This document shows, piece by piece, positions 14,700 to 23,878 of a DNA stretch of 64,000 nt. This stretch comes from Nonomuraea montanisoli (GTDB lineage Bacteria; Actinomycetota; Actinomycetes; Streptosporangiales; Streptosporangiaceae): positions 186,001 through 250,000 of the forward strand of contig NZ_JABWGN010000005.1 in the NCBI RefSeq assembly GCF_013363975.1, written 5' to 3'. The translations under genes and the position numbers were made by a program. The notes under the pieces were generated by a model. That model was not told where the DNA came from and did not search any database. It saw nothing but the letters and a program-made list of their open reading frames with translations. Each line of letters begins with the position of its first letter. Positions within the stretch are counted from its first letter, which is position 1.

Positions 14700-16787
14700 T
14701 CAGCCGCCGATCGCGTGGACGACGGCGCGGTCGAGGCCGTGCCGGGCCCCCTCGCGGAAGGCCGTGGTGAAGTCCCGGTCGCCCAGCACCCGCCGCGACT
14801 GTTCCACGCACCGCTCGTGCCACGTCGCGTGGTACCACAGCCGGGTCGGCGAGGAGTCGACCGCCTGCCACAGCGCGTGCGCCGCCCCCAGCACCCAGGC
14901 CGCCCGCGCGTGCTCCCCGCCCGCGCAGGCGATCCACGCCAGCACCTCCAGGCACTGGGTGAGGCACCAGCGGTCGTTGATCTGCGCGGTGAACGCGGCG
15001 GCCTCGCGCACCAGCGACTCCGCCCGCTCCCGGTCGCCCAGGCTCCAGGCGGCGATGCCGAGCGAGAGCTGGGCGTAGCCGCGCGACAGGGCCGCCTGCC
15101 GCGCCTCGCACAGCGCCAGCAGCTCCTCCCCCAGCGCGGCGGCCCGCTCCGGGGCGTGGACGGAGCCGTAGGTGGCCGCGAAGTACAGGTCCAGCGCCAC
15201 GCCGGCCACGTCGTCCACGGCCCGGTGCAGGGCGATCGACTCCTCCAGCAGCTCCAGCCCCCGGCGCGCGTCGCCGGCCACGTACGCGGCGATCCCCGAG
15301 ATGCGGACGACGTACGGCAGGAGGCGCTCGTCGCCGGTGTTCACCGCGAACGCCTGGCTCTCCGCCAGCCGGGGCATGGCCGAGGCCACGTCGCCCTGCC
15401 GCAGGGCGAGCATGCTGTCCACCCAGAGCGCCGTGGCGCGCGCGGCGCAGGGCTCCGGGGACAGCTCGAGGCTGCGTTCCAGCCAGTAGCGGCCCTCGGT
15501 CAGCGAGCCGGAGGGCAGGCTGAACGACCACATCGTCCCGGCGGTCTCCAGCGCGACGGCCCCCATGCCCGGTTCGCTCAGGGAGAGCTCCAGGGCGGCG
15601 CGCACGTTCGGCTGCTCGCGCTGGAGCAGCCGGTAGCGGTCGAGCTGCTGGGGGACGAGCTCGTCCACCCGGTTGTCGCACGCCAGGTCGCGGTAGTGGC
15701 GGACGTAGCGGCGGCGCATCGTCCGGTCCTCCTCCGGCTGGAGCCGCTCGCCGCCGTACGCGCGGATGCACTCCAGCATCCGGTACCGCACGCCGTCGTC
15801 GCAGCGCTCGCTGAACAGCACGGACTTGTCCACCAACCCGGCGATCAGGTCGAACACCTCGACGGCGGTGATGCCGTCGCCCCCGCAGACCGCCTCGGCG
15901 GTGTCCAGGTCCACGCCTCCGGGGAACAGCGACAGCCGGGCCCACAGCCGCTGCTCCGCCGGCGAGCACAGCCGGTAGCTCCAGTCCATGGTGGCGCGCA
16001 GCGTGCGGTGGCGCGGCAGCGTCACGGCCCGGCCCGGGGCCGGGGCCGGGATCTCCAGGAAGTCGTCCAGCTCGCGCATCAGCCCGTCGAGCCGCAGCGT
16101 GCGCAGCCGCACGGCGGCCAGCTCGATGGCCAGCGGGATCCCTTCGAGGCGCTGGGCCAGCCGCGCCACGGACCTCGCGTTGCGGGCGTCGACCTCGAAA
16201 CCCGGCCACACGCTCGCCGCGCGGTCGGCGAACAGCCGCACCGACTCGTGGCGGGCGATCTCGCGTGGCGGGCGGGCGGGATCGGGCACCGCCAGCGACG
16301 GCACCGCGAGCACCTGCTCGCCGTACACGCCGAGGGTCTGCCGGCTGGTGACCAGGACCCGGACGCGGGGCGCGCCGCGCAGGATCCGGTCCACCAGGCG
16401 GACGCAGTCCTGCAGCAGGTGCTCGCAGTTGTCGAGGACGAGCAGCATGCGCTTGTCCGACAGGTAGTCGACGAGCAGCGCCGTGGCGTCGGGGCCCTCG
16501 TCGCGCAGCCCCAGGTCGGCCGCGACGGTCGGCACCAGCAGGTCGCCGGTCTCCAGCAGGCTCAGCTCGATCACGTGGACGCCGTCCTTGTACCCGCCGC
16601 GCAGGCCGTCGGCGATGCGCAGCGCGAGGCGGGTCTTGCCCACCCCGCCCGTGCCGGTCAGCGTCAGCAGCCGCCCCTGGGACAGGATCTTGCGCGCCGC
16701 GGCCAGCTCTCTCCTGCGGCCGACGAAGCTCGACGCCTCCTTGGCGGGATCCGCCCGCGCCTGGTCACCGTCGGCCATCGGTCTCAC
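14700..16787 (-). CDS. AfsR/LuxR-like ATPase with TPR domain, lacking the HTH
   Basis: The 695-residue protein has a P-loop GTGGVGKTRLALR at about residues 44-56, Walker B LLVLDNCEHLL, a winged-helix/NB-ARC region (RHRTLRATMDWSYRLCSPAE) and a long TPR-like C-terminal half. Its paralogues at 16825 and 24787 end in a LuxR helix-turn-helix, but this one stops right after the TPR part (RDFTTAFREGARHGLDRAV). It therefore cannot bind DNA by that domain. The start is GTG 16787, with GGAGG 6 nt upstream. The next gene upstream on the same strand is the full-length paralogue, 37 bp away. It could be a regulatory partner or a decayed copy. Confidence 0.85.
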   Translation of the reverse strand: MRPMADGDQARADPAKEASSFVGRRRELAAARKILSQGRLLTLTGTGGVGKTRLALRIADGLRGGYKDGVHVIELSLLETGDLLVPTVAADLGLRDEGPDATALLVDYLSDKRMLLVLDNCEHLLQDCVRLVDRILRGAPRVRVLVTSRQTLGVYGEQVLAVPSLAVPDPARPPREIARHESVRLFADRAASVWPGFEVDARNARSVARLAQRLEGIPLAIELAAVRLRTLRLDGLMRELDDFLEIPAPAPGRAVTLPRHRTLRATMDWSYRLCSPAEQRLWARLSLFPGGVDLDTAEAVCGGDGITAVEVFDLIAGLVDKSVLFSERCDDGVRYRMLECIRAYGGERLQPEEDRTMRRRYVRHYRDLACDNRVDELVPQQLDRYRLLQREQPNVRAALELSLSEPGMGAVALETAGTMWSFSLPSGSLTEGRYWLERSLELSPEPCAARATALWVDSMLALRQGDVASAMPRLAESQAFAVNTGDERLLPYVVRISGIAAYVAGDARRGLELLEESIALHRAVDDVAGVALDLYFAATYGSVHAPERAAALGEELLALCEARQAALSRGYAQLSLGIAAWSLGDRERAESLVREAAAFTAQINDRWCLTQCLEVLAWIACAGGEHARAAWVLGAAHALWQAVDSSPTRLWYHATWHERCVEQSRRVLGDRDFTTAFREGARHGLDRAVVHAIGG

Positions 16788-16824
16788 GGCGCACCTCCCG
16801 GTCGCTGCCCGTCCACCGGCGATC

Positions 16825-19170
16825 TCACGGCGCGCCTCCCGGTCCCGGTTCGTTCGCGGGGCGTTCCTGGCGGCCGACCCAGGACGCGATCTGCACGCGC
16901 GAGCTGAAGCCGAGCTTGCTGAGGATGTTCTCGACGTGCCCCTCGGCGGTGCGCTGGGCGATGACCAGCGAGGCCGCGATGGCCTTGTTGCTCATGCCGC
17001 GCGCGACCAGCCGGGCGATCTCCATCTCCCGCTGCGTCAGCGGCGAGGACTCGCTGCGCCGCTCGTCGCCGCGCCCGGCGTCGCGCAGCGCGTACGCGAC
17101 GAGCTCGGCGGCGCTCATCGCCTTCCCCTTGCGGAAGGCCGTCTCGAACGAGCGGTCGCCGACGGCGGCCCGCGCCGCCTCCTCGCACGCCTCGTGGTAG
17201 ACCGACAGGCTGCCGAACAGCGGCCCGCCGAACCCCCGCCGGATCTCCTCCAGCCCGCCGAGCAGCGTCGCGGCCCGCCGCCCGTCGCCCTCCCCGGCCG
17301 CCATCCAGGCCAGGGCCTCGGCGCAGAGCGCGATGCCGAGAGGGTCCTTGAACGGCTCCTTGAGCCTGATGGCCGCGCGCTCCATCTCCACCGCGCGCCG
17401 CGTGTCGCCCTGTTTCCAGACCTCGATCCCGTACGTCCACAGCGTGTACGACCGGAACCAGCGCTCCTCGCGGGTCTGGCACAGGCTCAGGCACTCCTCG
17501 AAGCTCTCGACCGCCTGCGCGCCGCGCCCGAGCAGCGACCGGGTGGTGCCGAGGTAGATGAGCGCGTTGGCCGCGAGCATGTCGTCACCGGTGGCCCGGC
17601 CGCAGGACAGTGCCGCGCCGAGCAGCCGTTCCGCCTCGGGCAGGTCGCTCTGGAGGAGCGCGGCCAGCCCCTCGACGTAGGAGGCGCCCCCTTCGGCGGT
17701 GTCGTCGCCGAGCGTGCGGGCGAGCTCGCGGTACTCCTTCAGCAGGGCGGCGGACACCGCGAAGTCGCTCTGCAGCACCGCGATGCGCGCGTCGACGCCC
17801 AGCGCCCACAGGCGGGCCGGCCCCGGCGCGGGGTCGGCGGCGAGCAGGTCGTCGAGCCAGCGGCGCGCCTCGCGCGGCGCGTCGGCGGCGATCCAGTAGA
17901 AGCGCAGCGCGGCGGCCAGGACCAGGCCCTCCTGGGCCTCGCCGGGCGTGCACAGGCAGTGGTCCAGCGCGGAGCGGAGGTTGTCGTGCTCCAGGCGCAT
18001 GCGCTCGTACCAGGTCACCTGGCCGGGGGTGAACCACTCGTGGTGCATCCGGGTCGCCAGGTCCACGTACCAGGCGCGGTGGCGGCGGCGCAGCTCCGCC
18101 TCCTCGCCGGACTCGCGCAGCCGGTCGCGGCCGTACTGGCGGATGGTCTCCATCAGCCGGAAGCGCACCATCGGGCCGTGCTCCTCGCGCATCAGGATGG
18201 ACTTGTCGACCAGGCCGATGATCACGTCGACGATCTCCTCGGCGGCGATGCCGCCACCGGAGCAGACGTGCTCGGCCGCCTCCAGGTCGACGCTGCCGGA
18301 GAAGACCGACAGCCGTGCCCAGAGCAGCTGTTCCTGCTCGGTGCACAGGGCGTGGCTGTAGTCGATGAGCGCTCTCAGGGTCTGCTGGCGCGGCAGGCGC
18401 GCCCGGGAGCCCGTGGTGAGGAGCCCGAAGCGGTCCTCCAGCCGGGCGAGGAGCTGGTCGGCGGAGATCACGCGCAGCCGCACGGCGGCCAGCTCGATGG
18501 CCAGCGGGATGCCGTCCAGGCCCCGGCAGATCCGCGCCACGGTCTCGCGGTTGTCGTCGGTGATCTCGAAGTCGGGCACGACGGCCTGGGCCCGCTCGGC
18601 GAACAGCCGCATCGCGTCGAACCGCTCGGCCGGCTCGCCGACCGGGCGCGTGCCGTTCGTCCTGGGCACCGGCAGCGCGGGCACCACCATGGTCTGCTCG
18701 CCCGCGGCGCCGAGCGCCTGCCGGCTGGTGGCGAGGATGCGCAGGCCGGGCGCCGCGCGCACGAGCGTCGCGGCGAGGACCGCGCAGTCGTGGCGCAGGT
18801 GCTCGCAGTTGTCCAGCACCATGAGCGTCTGCCGCTGGCGCAGGTGGTCGGTGAGGACCTCCATGGGCTCGCGGGAGGAGTGGTCCACGATGTGCAGGTT
18901 CTCGATCAGCGCCTGGACCAGCACCGCCGGGCTCTCCAGGGCGGCCAGCTCGATCAGGCAGACCCCGTCACGGAAGGCCCGCTGCACCTCGGCGGCGACC
19001 CGCAGGGCGAGCCGGCTCTTGCCGACCCCGCCCACACCGACGAGCGTCACCAGCCTGGAGCCGGCCAGCAGCCGCTTGACCTCGGCGATGTCGTGCCGGC
19101 GGCCCACGAAGCTGGTCAGCTCGGCCGGCAGCCCGGCGGCGCTCCAGCTGTCAGTTCCCCGTGACGTCAT
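16825..19170 (-). CDS. ATPase/TPR regulator with C-terminal LuxR HTH
   Basis: The 781-residue STAND-type regulator has P-loop GVGGVGKSRLALR, Walker B LMVLDNCEHLR, a TPR region, and a C-terminal LuxR helix-turn-helix, LTQREMEIARLVARGMSNKA then SLVIAQRTAEGHVENILSKL. Such proteins activate pathway genes after ATP binding and signal sensing. ATG 19170 is preferred (GGAG upstream) over an in-frame TTG at 19224. Its promoter faces the divergent cytochrome P450 gene at 19370, a plausible target. A related protein without HTH follows 37 bp downstream. Confidence 0.9.
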   Translation of the reverse strand: MTSRGTDSWSAAGLPAELTSFVGRRHDIAEVKRLLAGSRLVTLVGVGGVGKSRLALRVAAEVQRAFRDGVCLIELAALESPAVLVQALIENLHIVDHSSREPMEVLTDHLRQRQTLMVLDNCEHLRHDCAVLAATLVRAAPGLRILATSRQALGAAGEQTMVVPALPVPRTNGTRPVGEPAERFDAMRLFAERAQAVVPDFEITDDNRETVARICRGLDGIPLAIELAAVRLRVISADQLLARLEDRFGLLTTGSRARLPRQQTLRALIDYSHALCTEQEQLLWARLSVFSGSVDLEAAEHVCSGGGIAAEEIVDVIIGLVDKSILMREEHGPMVRFRLMETIRQYGRDRLRESGEEAELRRRHRAWYVDLATRMHHEWFTPGQVTWYERMRLEHDNLRSALDHCLCTPGEAQEGLVLAAALRFYWIAADAPREARRWLDDLLAADPAPGPARLWALGVDARIAVLQSDFAVSAALLKEYRELARTLGDDTAEGGASYVEGLAALLQSDLPEAERLLGAALSCGRATGDDMLAANALIYLGTTRSLLGRGAQAVESFEECLSLCQTREERWFRSYTLWTYGIEVWKQGDTRRAVEMERAAIRLKEPFKDPLGIALCAEALAWMAAGEGDGRRAATLLGGLEEIRRGFGGPLFGSLSVYHEACEEAARAAVGDRSFETAFRKGKAMSAAELVAYALRDAGRGDERRSESSPLTQREMEIARLVARGMSNKAIAASLVIAQRTAEGHVENILSKLGFSSRVQIASWVGRQERPANEPGPGGAP

Positions 19171-19369
19171 GACTGCTCCACGACCTGATGGCCGGTCCCC
19201 CTCCTCGTCGTCGCCGGCCGTCAACCTCAGCGTACGCCTCTCCCGGGACCCGCCCTCCGAGGTCGTCGCAGGTCAGAGCCACGCCGAAGATTCGATCTTG
19301 CGCATCGCCGACGGGTTGGTACCGTCTTCGTCAGGAGCGGTCAGGATCGCCGGTCACCCGGGGGGACAC

Positions 19370-20566
19370 ATGACGGACACCTCGCTGATGCCGCTGCACA
19401 TGCGCCGGGACGGCTTCGGCCCCATCCCCGAGCTGGGCGCGCTGCGCGACGAGGAGGGCGTCCGGCGGGTCATGACCCCGTTCGGCGTGGAGGCGTGGCT
19501 GGTCACCCGCCACGCCGACGTCCGCGCGGTCCTCGGCGACGCCGAGCGCTTCCCGCTGGCCCAGATCGGCCTCGGCCGGCTGCCCGGCGCGCCGCCGGTC
19601 AGCGACGAGGAGTTGGCCGTGCTGCGGGCGGGCAACCTGCTGGCCCACGACCCTCCCGAGCACACGCGGCTGCGGCGGCTGCTGACGCCCGAGTTCACGC
19701 TGCGCCGGATGCGCCGGCTGGAGCCGCGCGTCACGCGCATCGTCGAGGACCACCTCGACGCGATGGAGAAGGCCGGCCCGCCGGCCGACCTGGTGCAGGC
19801 GTTCGCGCTGCCGATCCCGTCGCTGGTGATCTGCGAGCTGCTGGGCGTCCCGTACGGCGACCGCGAGGGCTTCCAGCACCGCACCAGCCGGATGCTCGAC
19901 GTGTCGGTCCCCGTCGAGCAGCGCGTGAAGCTGCAGATGGAGTCGCGCGCCTACATGTCCGGGCTGGTCGAGCAGGTGATGGCCGACCCCGGCGAGGAGC
20001 TGCTGGGCATGCTGGTGCGCGAGCACGGCGACGAGCTGACCCAGGCCGAGCTGGCCGGCATCGGCAGCCTGCTGCTGTTCGCCGGCCACGAGACCACCTC
20101 GAACATGCTCTCGCTCGGCACGCTGGCCCTGCTGCGCCACCCCGACCAGCTCCGGCTGCTGCGGGAGGAGCCCGAGCGGGCCGACGCCGCGGTGGAGGAG
20201 CTGCTGCGCTGGCTCAGCATCGTCCACTCCGGCACCAGCAAGGTCGCCGCCGCCGACACCGAGATCGCCGGGCAGACGATCCGGGCGGGCGAGCTGGTCA
20301 TCTGCGCGCTGCCGACCGCCAACCGCGACCCGGGCCTGCTGTCCGACCCCGACGCGCTGGACATCACGCGGGGCGCGCCGGGCCACGTGGCCTTCGGCCA
20401 CGGCGTCCACCACTGCCTGGGCGCGCCGCTGGCCCGCATGGAGATGCGGATCGCGTTCCCGGCGCTGCTGCGCAGGTTCCCGGAGCTGCGCCTGGCCGAG
20501 CCGGGGCCCATCTTCCGCTCCTTCCACCTCGTGTACGGCCTGACCTCGCTGCCCGTCGCCTGGTGA
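19370..20566 (+). CDS. Cytochrome P450 monooxygenase
   Basis: The 398-residue soluble bacterial P450 has the I-helix oxygen-activating AGHETTSN, the K-helix ExxR in EELLRW, and the haem-binding FGHGVHHCLG with ligand Cys349. The length and overall pattern fit actinomycete CYP105/CYP107-like enzymes that hydroxylate small lipophilic molecules using ferredoxin. No ferredoxin gene follows, so electrons must come from elsewhere. ATG 19370 has GGGGGA at 19361-19366. It is divergent from the LuxR-type ATPase gene, its probable regulator, and converges with the DeoR gene 15 bp away. Confidence 0.92.
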   Translation: MTDTSLMPLHMRRDGFGPIPELGALRDEEGVRRVMTPFGVEAWLVTRHADVRAVLGDAERFPLAQIGLGRLPGAPPVSDEELAVLRAGNLLAHDPPEHTRLRRLLTPEFTLRRMRRLEPRVTRIVEDHLDAMEKAGPPADLVQAFALPIPSLVICELLGVPYGDREGFQHRTSRMLDVSVPVEQRVKLQMESRAYMSGLVEQVMADPGEELLGMLVREHGDELTQAELAGIGSLLLFAGHETTSNMLSLGTLALLRHPDQLRLLREEPERADAAVEELLRWLSIVHSGTSKVAAADTEIAGQTIRAGELVICALPTANRDPGLLSDPDALDITRGAPGHVAFGHGVHHCLGAPLARMEMRIAFPALLRRFPELRLAEPGPIFRSFHLVYGLTSLPVAW

Positions 20567-20581
20567 CCCGGCCGCGGGTCG

Positions 20582-21391
20582 CTACGGCTCGGTGACCTCG
20601 GCGACGTCCACCCGGTGGTGCCGGTCGCGCAGCCGCTGGATCGCCTCCGCCGGGGCGCGCGAGTCGACCACGATGATGTCGAACGCCTCCAGCGGGGCGA
20701 CGCGGTGCAGGGCCACCCGGTCGAGCTTGGTGTGGTCCACCGCGAGGACGCAGCGCGTGCCGGAGGCGAGCATGGCCCGCTTGACCAGCACGATCTCCTG
20801 CTCCTGGTGGAAGGCGTGCCGGTCGGACACGGCGGAGGTGGAGACCACGACCGTGTCGGTGTTCATCGCCTCGACCGCGTCGACGCAGGCCACCCCGAGG
20901 AACGAGTCGTGCGTGGGGTAGTACTCGCCGCCGAGCGCCATCAGCCGGATGCCCGGCACGGGCGCGAGCAGCCGGATCGCCTCCAGGAAGTTGGTCACCA
21001 CGGTCAGCGGGGTCACCTCGCCGAGATGCCGGGCGACGGCCAGCGCGGTCGTGGAGTCGTCGAACATGACGGAGCTGCCCGGCTCGATCAGCCCGACCAC
21101 GTGCCGGGCGATCGCCTCCTTCTCCGCCGTCTGGGCGGTCTTGCGGTAGGCGATGTTGCTCTCGAACACGCTGGACGCCTGCGCGCTGGCCCCGCCGCGG
21201 AACTTGCGCACCATGCCCTGGCTCTCCAGCAGGTCCAGGTCGCGGTGGACGGTCATCACGCTGACCTCGAAGATCTCGGCGAGCTCGGTCATCGAGACCG
21301 AGCCCTGGCGCATGACGTGCTCGGCCATCGCCTGGCGCCTGCTGGCCCCACTGGCCGCGCGTGGACGCGACTTCACTGCTAGCGCTCCCAT
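20582..21391 (-). CDS. DeoR-family transcriptional regulator
   Basis: The 269-residue regulator has an N-terminal DeoR HTH (VSMTELAEIFEVSVMTVHRD) and a C-terminal sugar-phosphate-sensing domain (SSVMFDDSTTALAVARHLG, GGEYYPTHDSFLG, VDHTKLDR). DeoR proteins repress sugar genes and respond to phosphorylated sugars. The start is uncertain: ATG 21391 fits the family length, and ATG 21433 is also open; neither has a good ribosome site. It is divergent from the sugar ABC transporter at 21663. The perfect dyad at 21539-21554 in the gap is the best candidate for its operator. Confidence 0.88.
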   Translation of the reverse strand: MGALAVKSRPRAASGASRRQAMAEHVMRQGSVSMTELAEIFEVSVMTVHRDLDLLESQGMVRKFRGGASAQASSVFESNIAYRKTAQTAEKEAIARHVVGLIEPGSSVMFDDSTTALAVARHLGEVTPLTVVTNFLEAIRLLAPVPGIRLMALGGEYYPTHDSFLGVACVDAVEAMNTDTVVVSTSAVSDRHAFHQEQEIVLVKRAMLASGTRCVLAVDHTKLDRVALHRVAPLEAFDIIVVDSRAPAEAIQRLRDRHHRVDVAEVTEP

Positions 21392-21479
21392 GTCTGGATG
21401 CCGATGTCTGAATGCTCGTACCGTGAAGGTCATGCCGCGTACGGCCGGGTTCGTTACGGGGACTCAATCTCTCACACCC

Positions 21480-21508
21480 TTGACACCTCGGGGAGTGGCT
21501 CATAGTCT
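21480..21508 (+). promoter_or_regulatory. Sigma-70 (HrdB-like) promoter of sugar ABC operon
   Basis: TTGACA at 21480-21485 and TAGTCT at 21503-21508 are spaced by 17 bases, a near-consensus vegetative promoter reading toward the transporter. Transcription would start near 21515, leaving a leader of about 150 nt that holds both dyads described separately. Confidence 0.65.
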
Positions 21509-21538
21509 CCACGCAACATCACAAGTTCACACTCTTTA

Positions 21539-21554
21539 GCGTTAGATTTAACGC
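21539..21554. promoter_or_regulatory. Operator-like dyad GCGTTA-GATT-TAACGC
   Basis: This perfect 6-4-6 inverted repeat lies just downstream of the predicted transcription start of the ABC operon and between it and the divergent DeoR gene. A partly similar half-site TAACGC recurs at 21616-21621. The position fits a repressor road-block; DeoR binding is an inference. Confidence 0.55.
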
Positions 21555-21600
21555 CTCCCTCCAGATGTTGTCAGACGGCCCAGCATCTCGGCCCCTCTCG

Positions 21601-21612
21601 ATTAAAACGTTC
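21601..21612. promoter_or_regulatory. Shared motif ATTAAAACGTTC upstream of ABC operon
   Basis: This exact 12-mer, AT-rich in a very GC-rich region, recurs once at 29664-29675 where it covers the -10 region of the GH42 beta-galactosidase. The core AACGTT is palindromic, as in many LacI/DeoR-type operators. Confidence 0.55.
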
Positions 21613-21662
21613 GCATAACGCCCACCCCCCGCCCGCGTGGGACCTGCACGGAGGAGACCCCC

Positions 21663-22964
21663 ATGACCGACCTACGCGAAGCCCGGATGAGCCGCGCCCA
21701 GTTCTTCCGCATGATGGGCGGGCTGGCCGCGGCCGCCGCGGCGACCGCCGCCTGCTCCACCAAGCCGCAGACCACCACCGCGCAGGGCCAGCCGGCCGCC
21801 ACCGAGCTCAAGTTCGTCGGCGTCGCCGACCAGAAGGCTCCCATGGACGAGCTGATCGCCGCCTACAAGCAGGCCAAGCCCGGCGTCTCCCTCACCACCA
21901 CGTTCGCGCCGCCGGACCAGGTGCAGACCTCGGTGCGCACCCAGCTCGGCGCCGGCAACGCCCCCGACCTGCACGTCGTCTATCCGGGCAACGGCAGCGC
22001 CATGTCGATGAGCCAGATCGCCAAGGCCGGACTGCTCGCCGACCTGTCCGACCAGGCGTGGACCCAGACCATCCCGTCCGGGTTCAAGCCGGCCTTCCAG
22101 CAGGAGGGCAAGACCTACCTGTACTCGGCGGGCTCGTCGGTCATCGGCGCCGTCTACAACACCAAGGCGTTCCAGAAGGCCGGCATCGACGCGCCGCCCA
22201 CCACGTGGACCGAGTTCCTCGCCGTGTGCGACAAGCTGAAGAAGGCCGGGATCACCCCGATCGCGCTCGGCGCCCAGACGCCCTGGGTCACCCAGCTCAT
22301 CACGTACGCGCTCGTCCCCTCCACCGTGTACGCCAAGGACCCGACCTTCGACGACAAGCAGCTCGCCGGGCAGACCAGCTTCGCCCAGTCCGGCTGGCGC
22401 CAGGCCATGGAGATGTACCTGGAGCTGCAGAAGCGCGGCTTCTTCAACGACAACCCCAACGGCACCACCTTCGAGCAGCAGATCTCCATGGTGGCCACCG
22501 GCAAGGCCGGCATGGCGATCCAGGTCTCGGCCGTGCTGCCCGACTTCCGCAAGGCGGCCACCAGCCCCGCCGACCTGTCGATGTTCCCCGTGCCGGGCGC
22601 CGACTCCGCCGACCAGGTGTGGATCCCCGCCGGCGTGGTCGTCGGCCTCGGCGCCTCCGCCAAGGGCAAGAACCTGGCCGAGGCCAAGGCGTTCATCGAC
22701 TTCCTCGGCAAGCAGGAGAGCATCAACCGCTGGGCCAAGGCCATCTCCGCCATCCCGCTCACCCAGGACTCCGGCTCCACCATCGACCCGGCCGTCCAGT
22801 CGTTCCTGCCCTTCACCAAGGACCGCGCCGTGCCGTTCATGGACCAGCGCTGGCCGAACGCCGAGGTGCAGCCCGTGCACTTCGCGGTGATCCAGGAGCT
22901 GCTCGCCGGCAAGTCCAAGATCGACGACGCCCTGAAGAAGATGGACGAGGCATACGCCAAGTGA
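21663..22964 (+). CDS. Sugar ABC transporter substrate-binding lipoprotein
   Basis: The 433-residue CUT1-type extracellular solute-binding protein has a Tat-like/lipoprotein signal (MSRAQFFRMMGG, hydrophobic stretch, TAACS lipobox with Cys31). The mature protein has typical family segments such as LGAGNAPDLHVVY and the ligand-cleft Trp/Tyr-rich stretches. It captures oligosaccharides outside the membrane and delivers them to the permeases encoded next. ATG 21663 follows a GGAGGAGAC ribosome site. Its stop overlaps the next gene by 4 bp (GTGA). Neighbouring DeoR and beta-galactosidase genes suggest a galactoside-type substrate. Confidence 0.93.
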   Translation: MTDLREARMSRAQFFRMMGGLAAAAAATAACSTKPQTTTAQGQPAATELKFVGVADQKAPMDELIAAYKQAKPGVSLTTTFAPPDQVQTSVRTQLGAGNAPDLHVVYPGNGSAMSMSQIAKAGLLADLSDQAWTQTIPSGFKPAFQQEGKTYLYSAGSSVIGAVYNTKAFQKAGIDAPPTTWTEFLAVCDKLKKAGITPIALGAQTPWVTQLITYALVPSTVYAKDPTFDDKQLAGQTSFAQSGWRQAMEMYLELQKRGFFNDNPNGTTFEQQISMVATGKAGMAIQVSAVLPDFRKAATSPADLSMFPVPGADSADQVWIPAGVVVGLGASAKGKNLAEAKAFIDFLGKQESINRWAKAISAIPLTQDSGSTIDPAVQSFLPFTKDRAVPFMDQRWPNAEVQPVHFAVIQELLAGKSKIDDALKKMDEAYAK

Positions 22965-23878
22965 CCGCGAACATCGCCCGCGGGAGCCTCCCCTCCACGG
23001 CCCGCAAGCCGTGGGGGAGGTTCAGCTCCCTCTCCCCGTCATGGTTCTTCGCCCTGCCCGCGCTGCTGGTCTACGCCGCGGTCGTGCTCTACCCGAGCCT
23101 GGCCGGCATGGTCTACGCCTTCACCGACTGGAGCGGCCTCGGCGAGGACAAGTCGTTCGTCGGGCTGGCCAACCTCACGGCCATGTTCCACGACGAGCAG
23201 GCCATGGGCTCGATCGGCAACACGCTGCTGCTGACCGTGACGATCGTCGCCGTGCAGAACGGCGTGGGCCTGCTGCTCGCGCTCGGCGTGCACGTGAAAC
23301 TGAGGAGCCGCGCCGTCCTGCGGGTGGTGTTCTTCGCCCCGGTCGTGGTCAGCCCCGTCATGGTGGCCTTCCTGTGGAAGTACATCTACAACCCCGACCC
23401 GAGCGCCGGGCTCAACGGCGTGCTCGGCACCCACATCGACTGGCTCGGCGACCCGTCGCTCGCGCTGTGGTCGATCGCGGGCACCGTGGTGTGGCAGTAC
23501 GCGGGCTACTCGATGGTCATCTTCCTGGCGGGGCTGGAGGGGATCCCGCCGGAGCTGCACGAGGCGGCCATGATCGACGGCGCCGGGACGTGGCAGCGCT
23601 TCCGGTACGTCACCTGGCCGCTGCTCGCGCCGTCGCTGACCATCAACCTCATGCTGTCCACGATCGGCGGGCTCAAGCTGTTCGACCAGGTCTTCGCGGC
23701 CACGAACGGCGGCCCCGGCTACGCCACCGAAACGCTCTCGACGGTCCTGTACAAGCAGGCGTTCGTCTTCGGCAAGTTCGGCTACAGCACCGCGATCGCG
23801 CTGGTGCTGGCGCTGTTCGTGGCGGCCGTGTCGATGATCCAGCTCTACTATCTCCGCAACCGTGAGGTGGCCCAGTGA
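22961..23878 (+). CDS. Sugar ABC transporter permease (MalF type)
   Basis: The 305-residue inner-membrane permease has six predicted membrane segments and the EAA loop EAAMIDGAGTWQRFRYVTWP, which docks on the ATPase. The CUT1 family pairs this subunit with a MalG-type partner, here the next gene. The start is GTG 22961 inside the stop of the binding-protein gene, so translation is coupled. No ATP-binding subunit lies in the operon; actinomycetes usually supply one shared MsiK-like ATPase from another locus. Confidence 0.92.
   Translation: MTANIARGSLPSTARKPWGRFSSLSPSWFFALPALLVYAAVVLYPSLAGMVYAFTDWSGLGEDKSFVGLANLTAMFHDEQAMGSIGNTLLLTVTIVAVQNGVGLLLALGVHVKLRSRAVLRVVFFAPVVVSPVMVAFLWKYIYNPDPSAGLNGVLGTHIDWLGDPSLALWSIAGTVVWQYAGYSMVIFLAGLEGIPPELHEAAMIDGAGTWQRFRYVTWPLLAPSLTINLMLSTIGGLKLFDQVFAATNGGPGYATETLSTVLYKQAFVFGKFGYSTAIALVLALFVAAVSMIQLYYLRNREVAQ

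Noticed and set aside
14700..20566. A full antibiotic biosynthetic cluster around the aminotransferase and P450
   Set aside because: No synthase, ligase or resistance gene is present between them; only regulators and single tailoring-type enzymes are seen.
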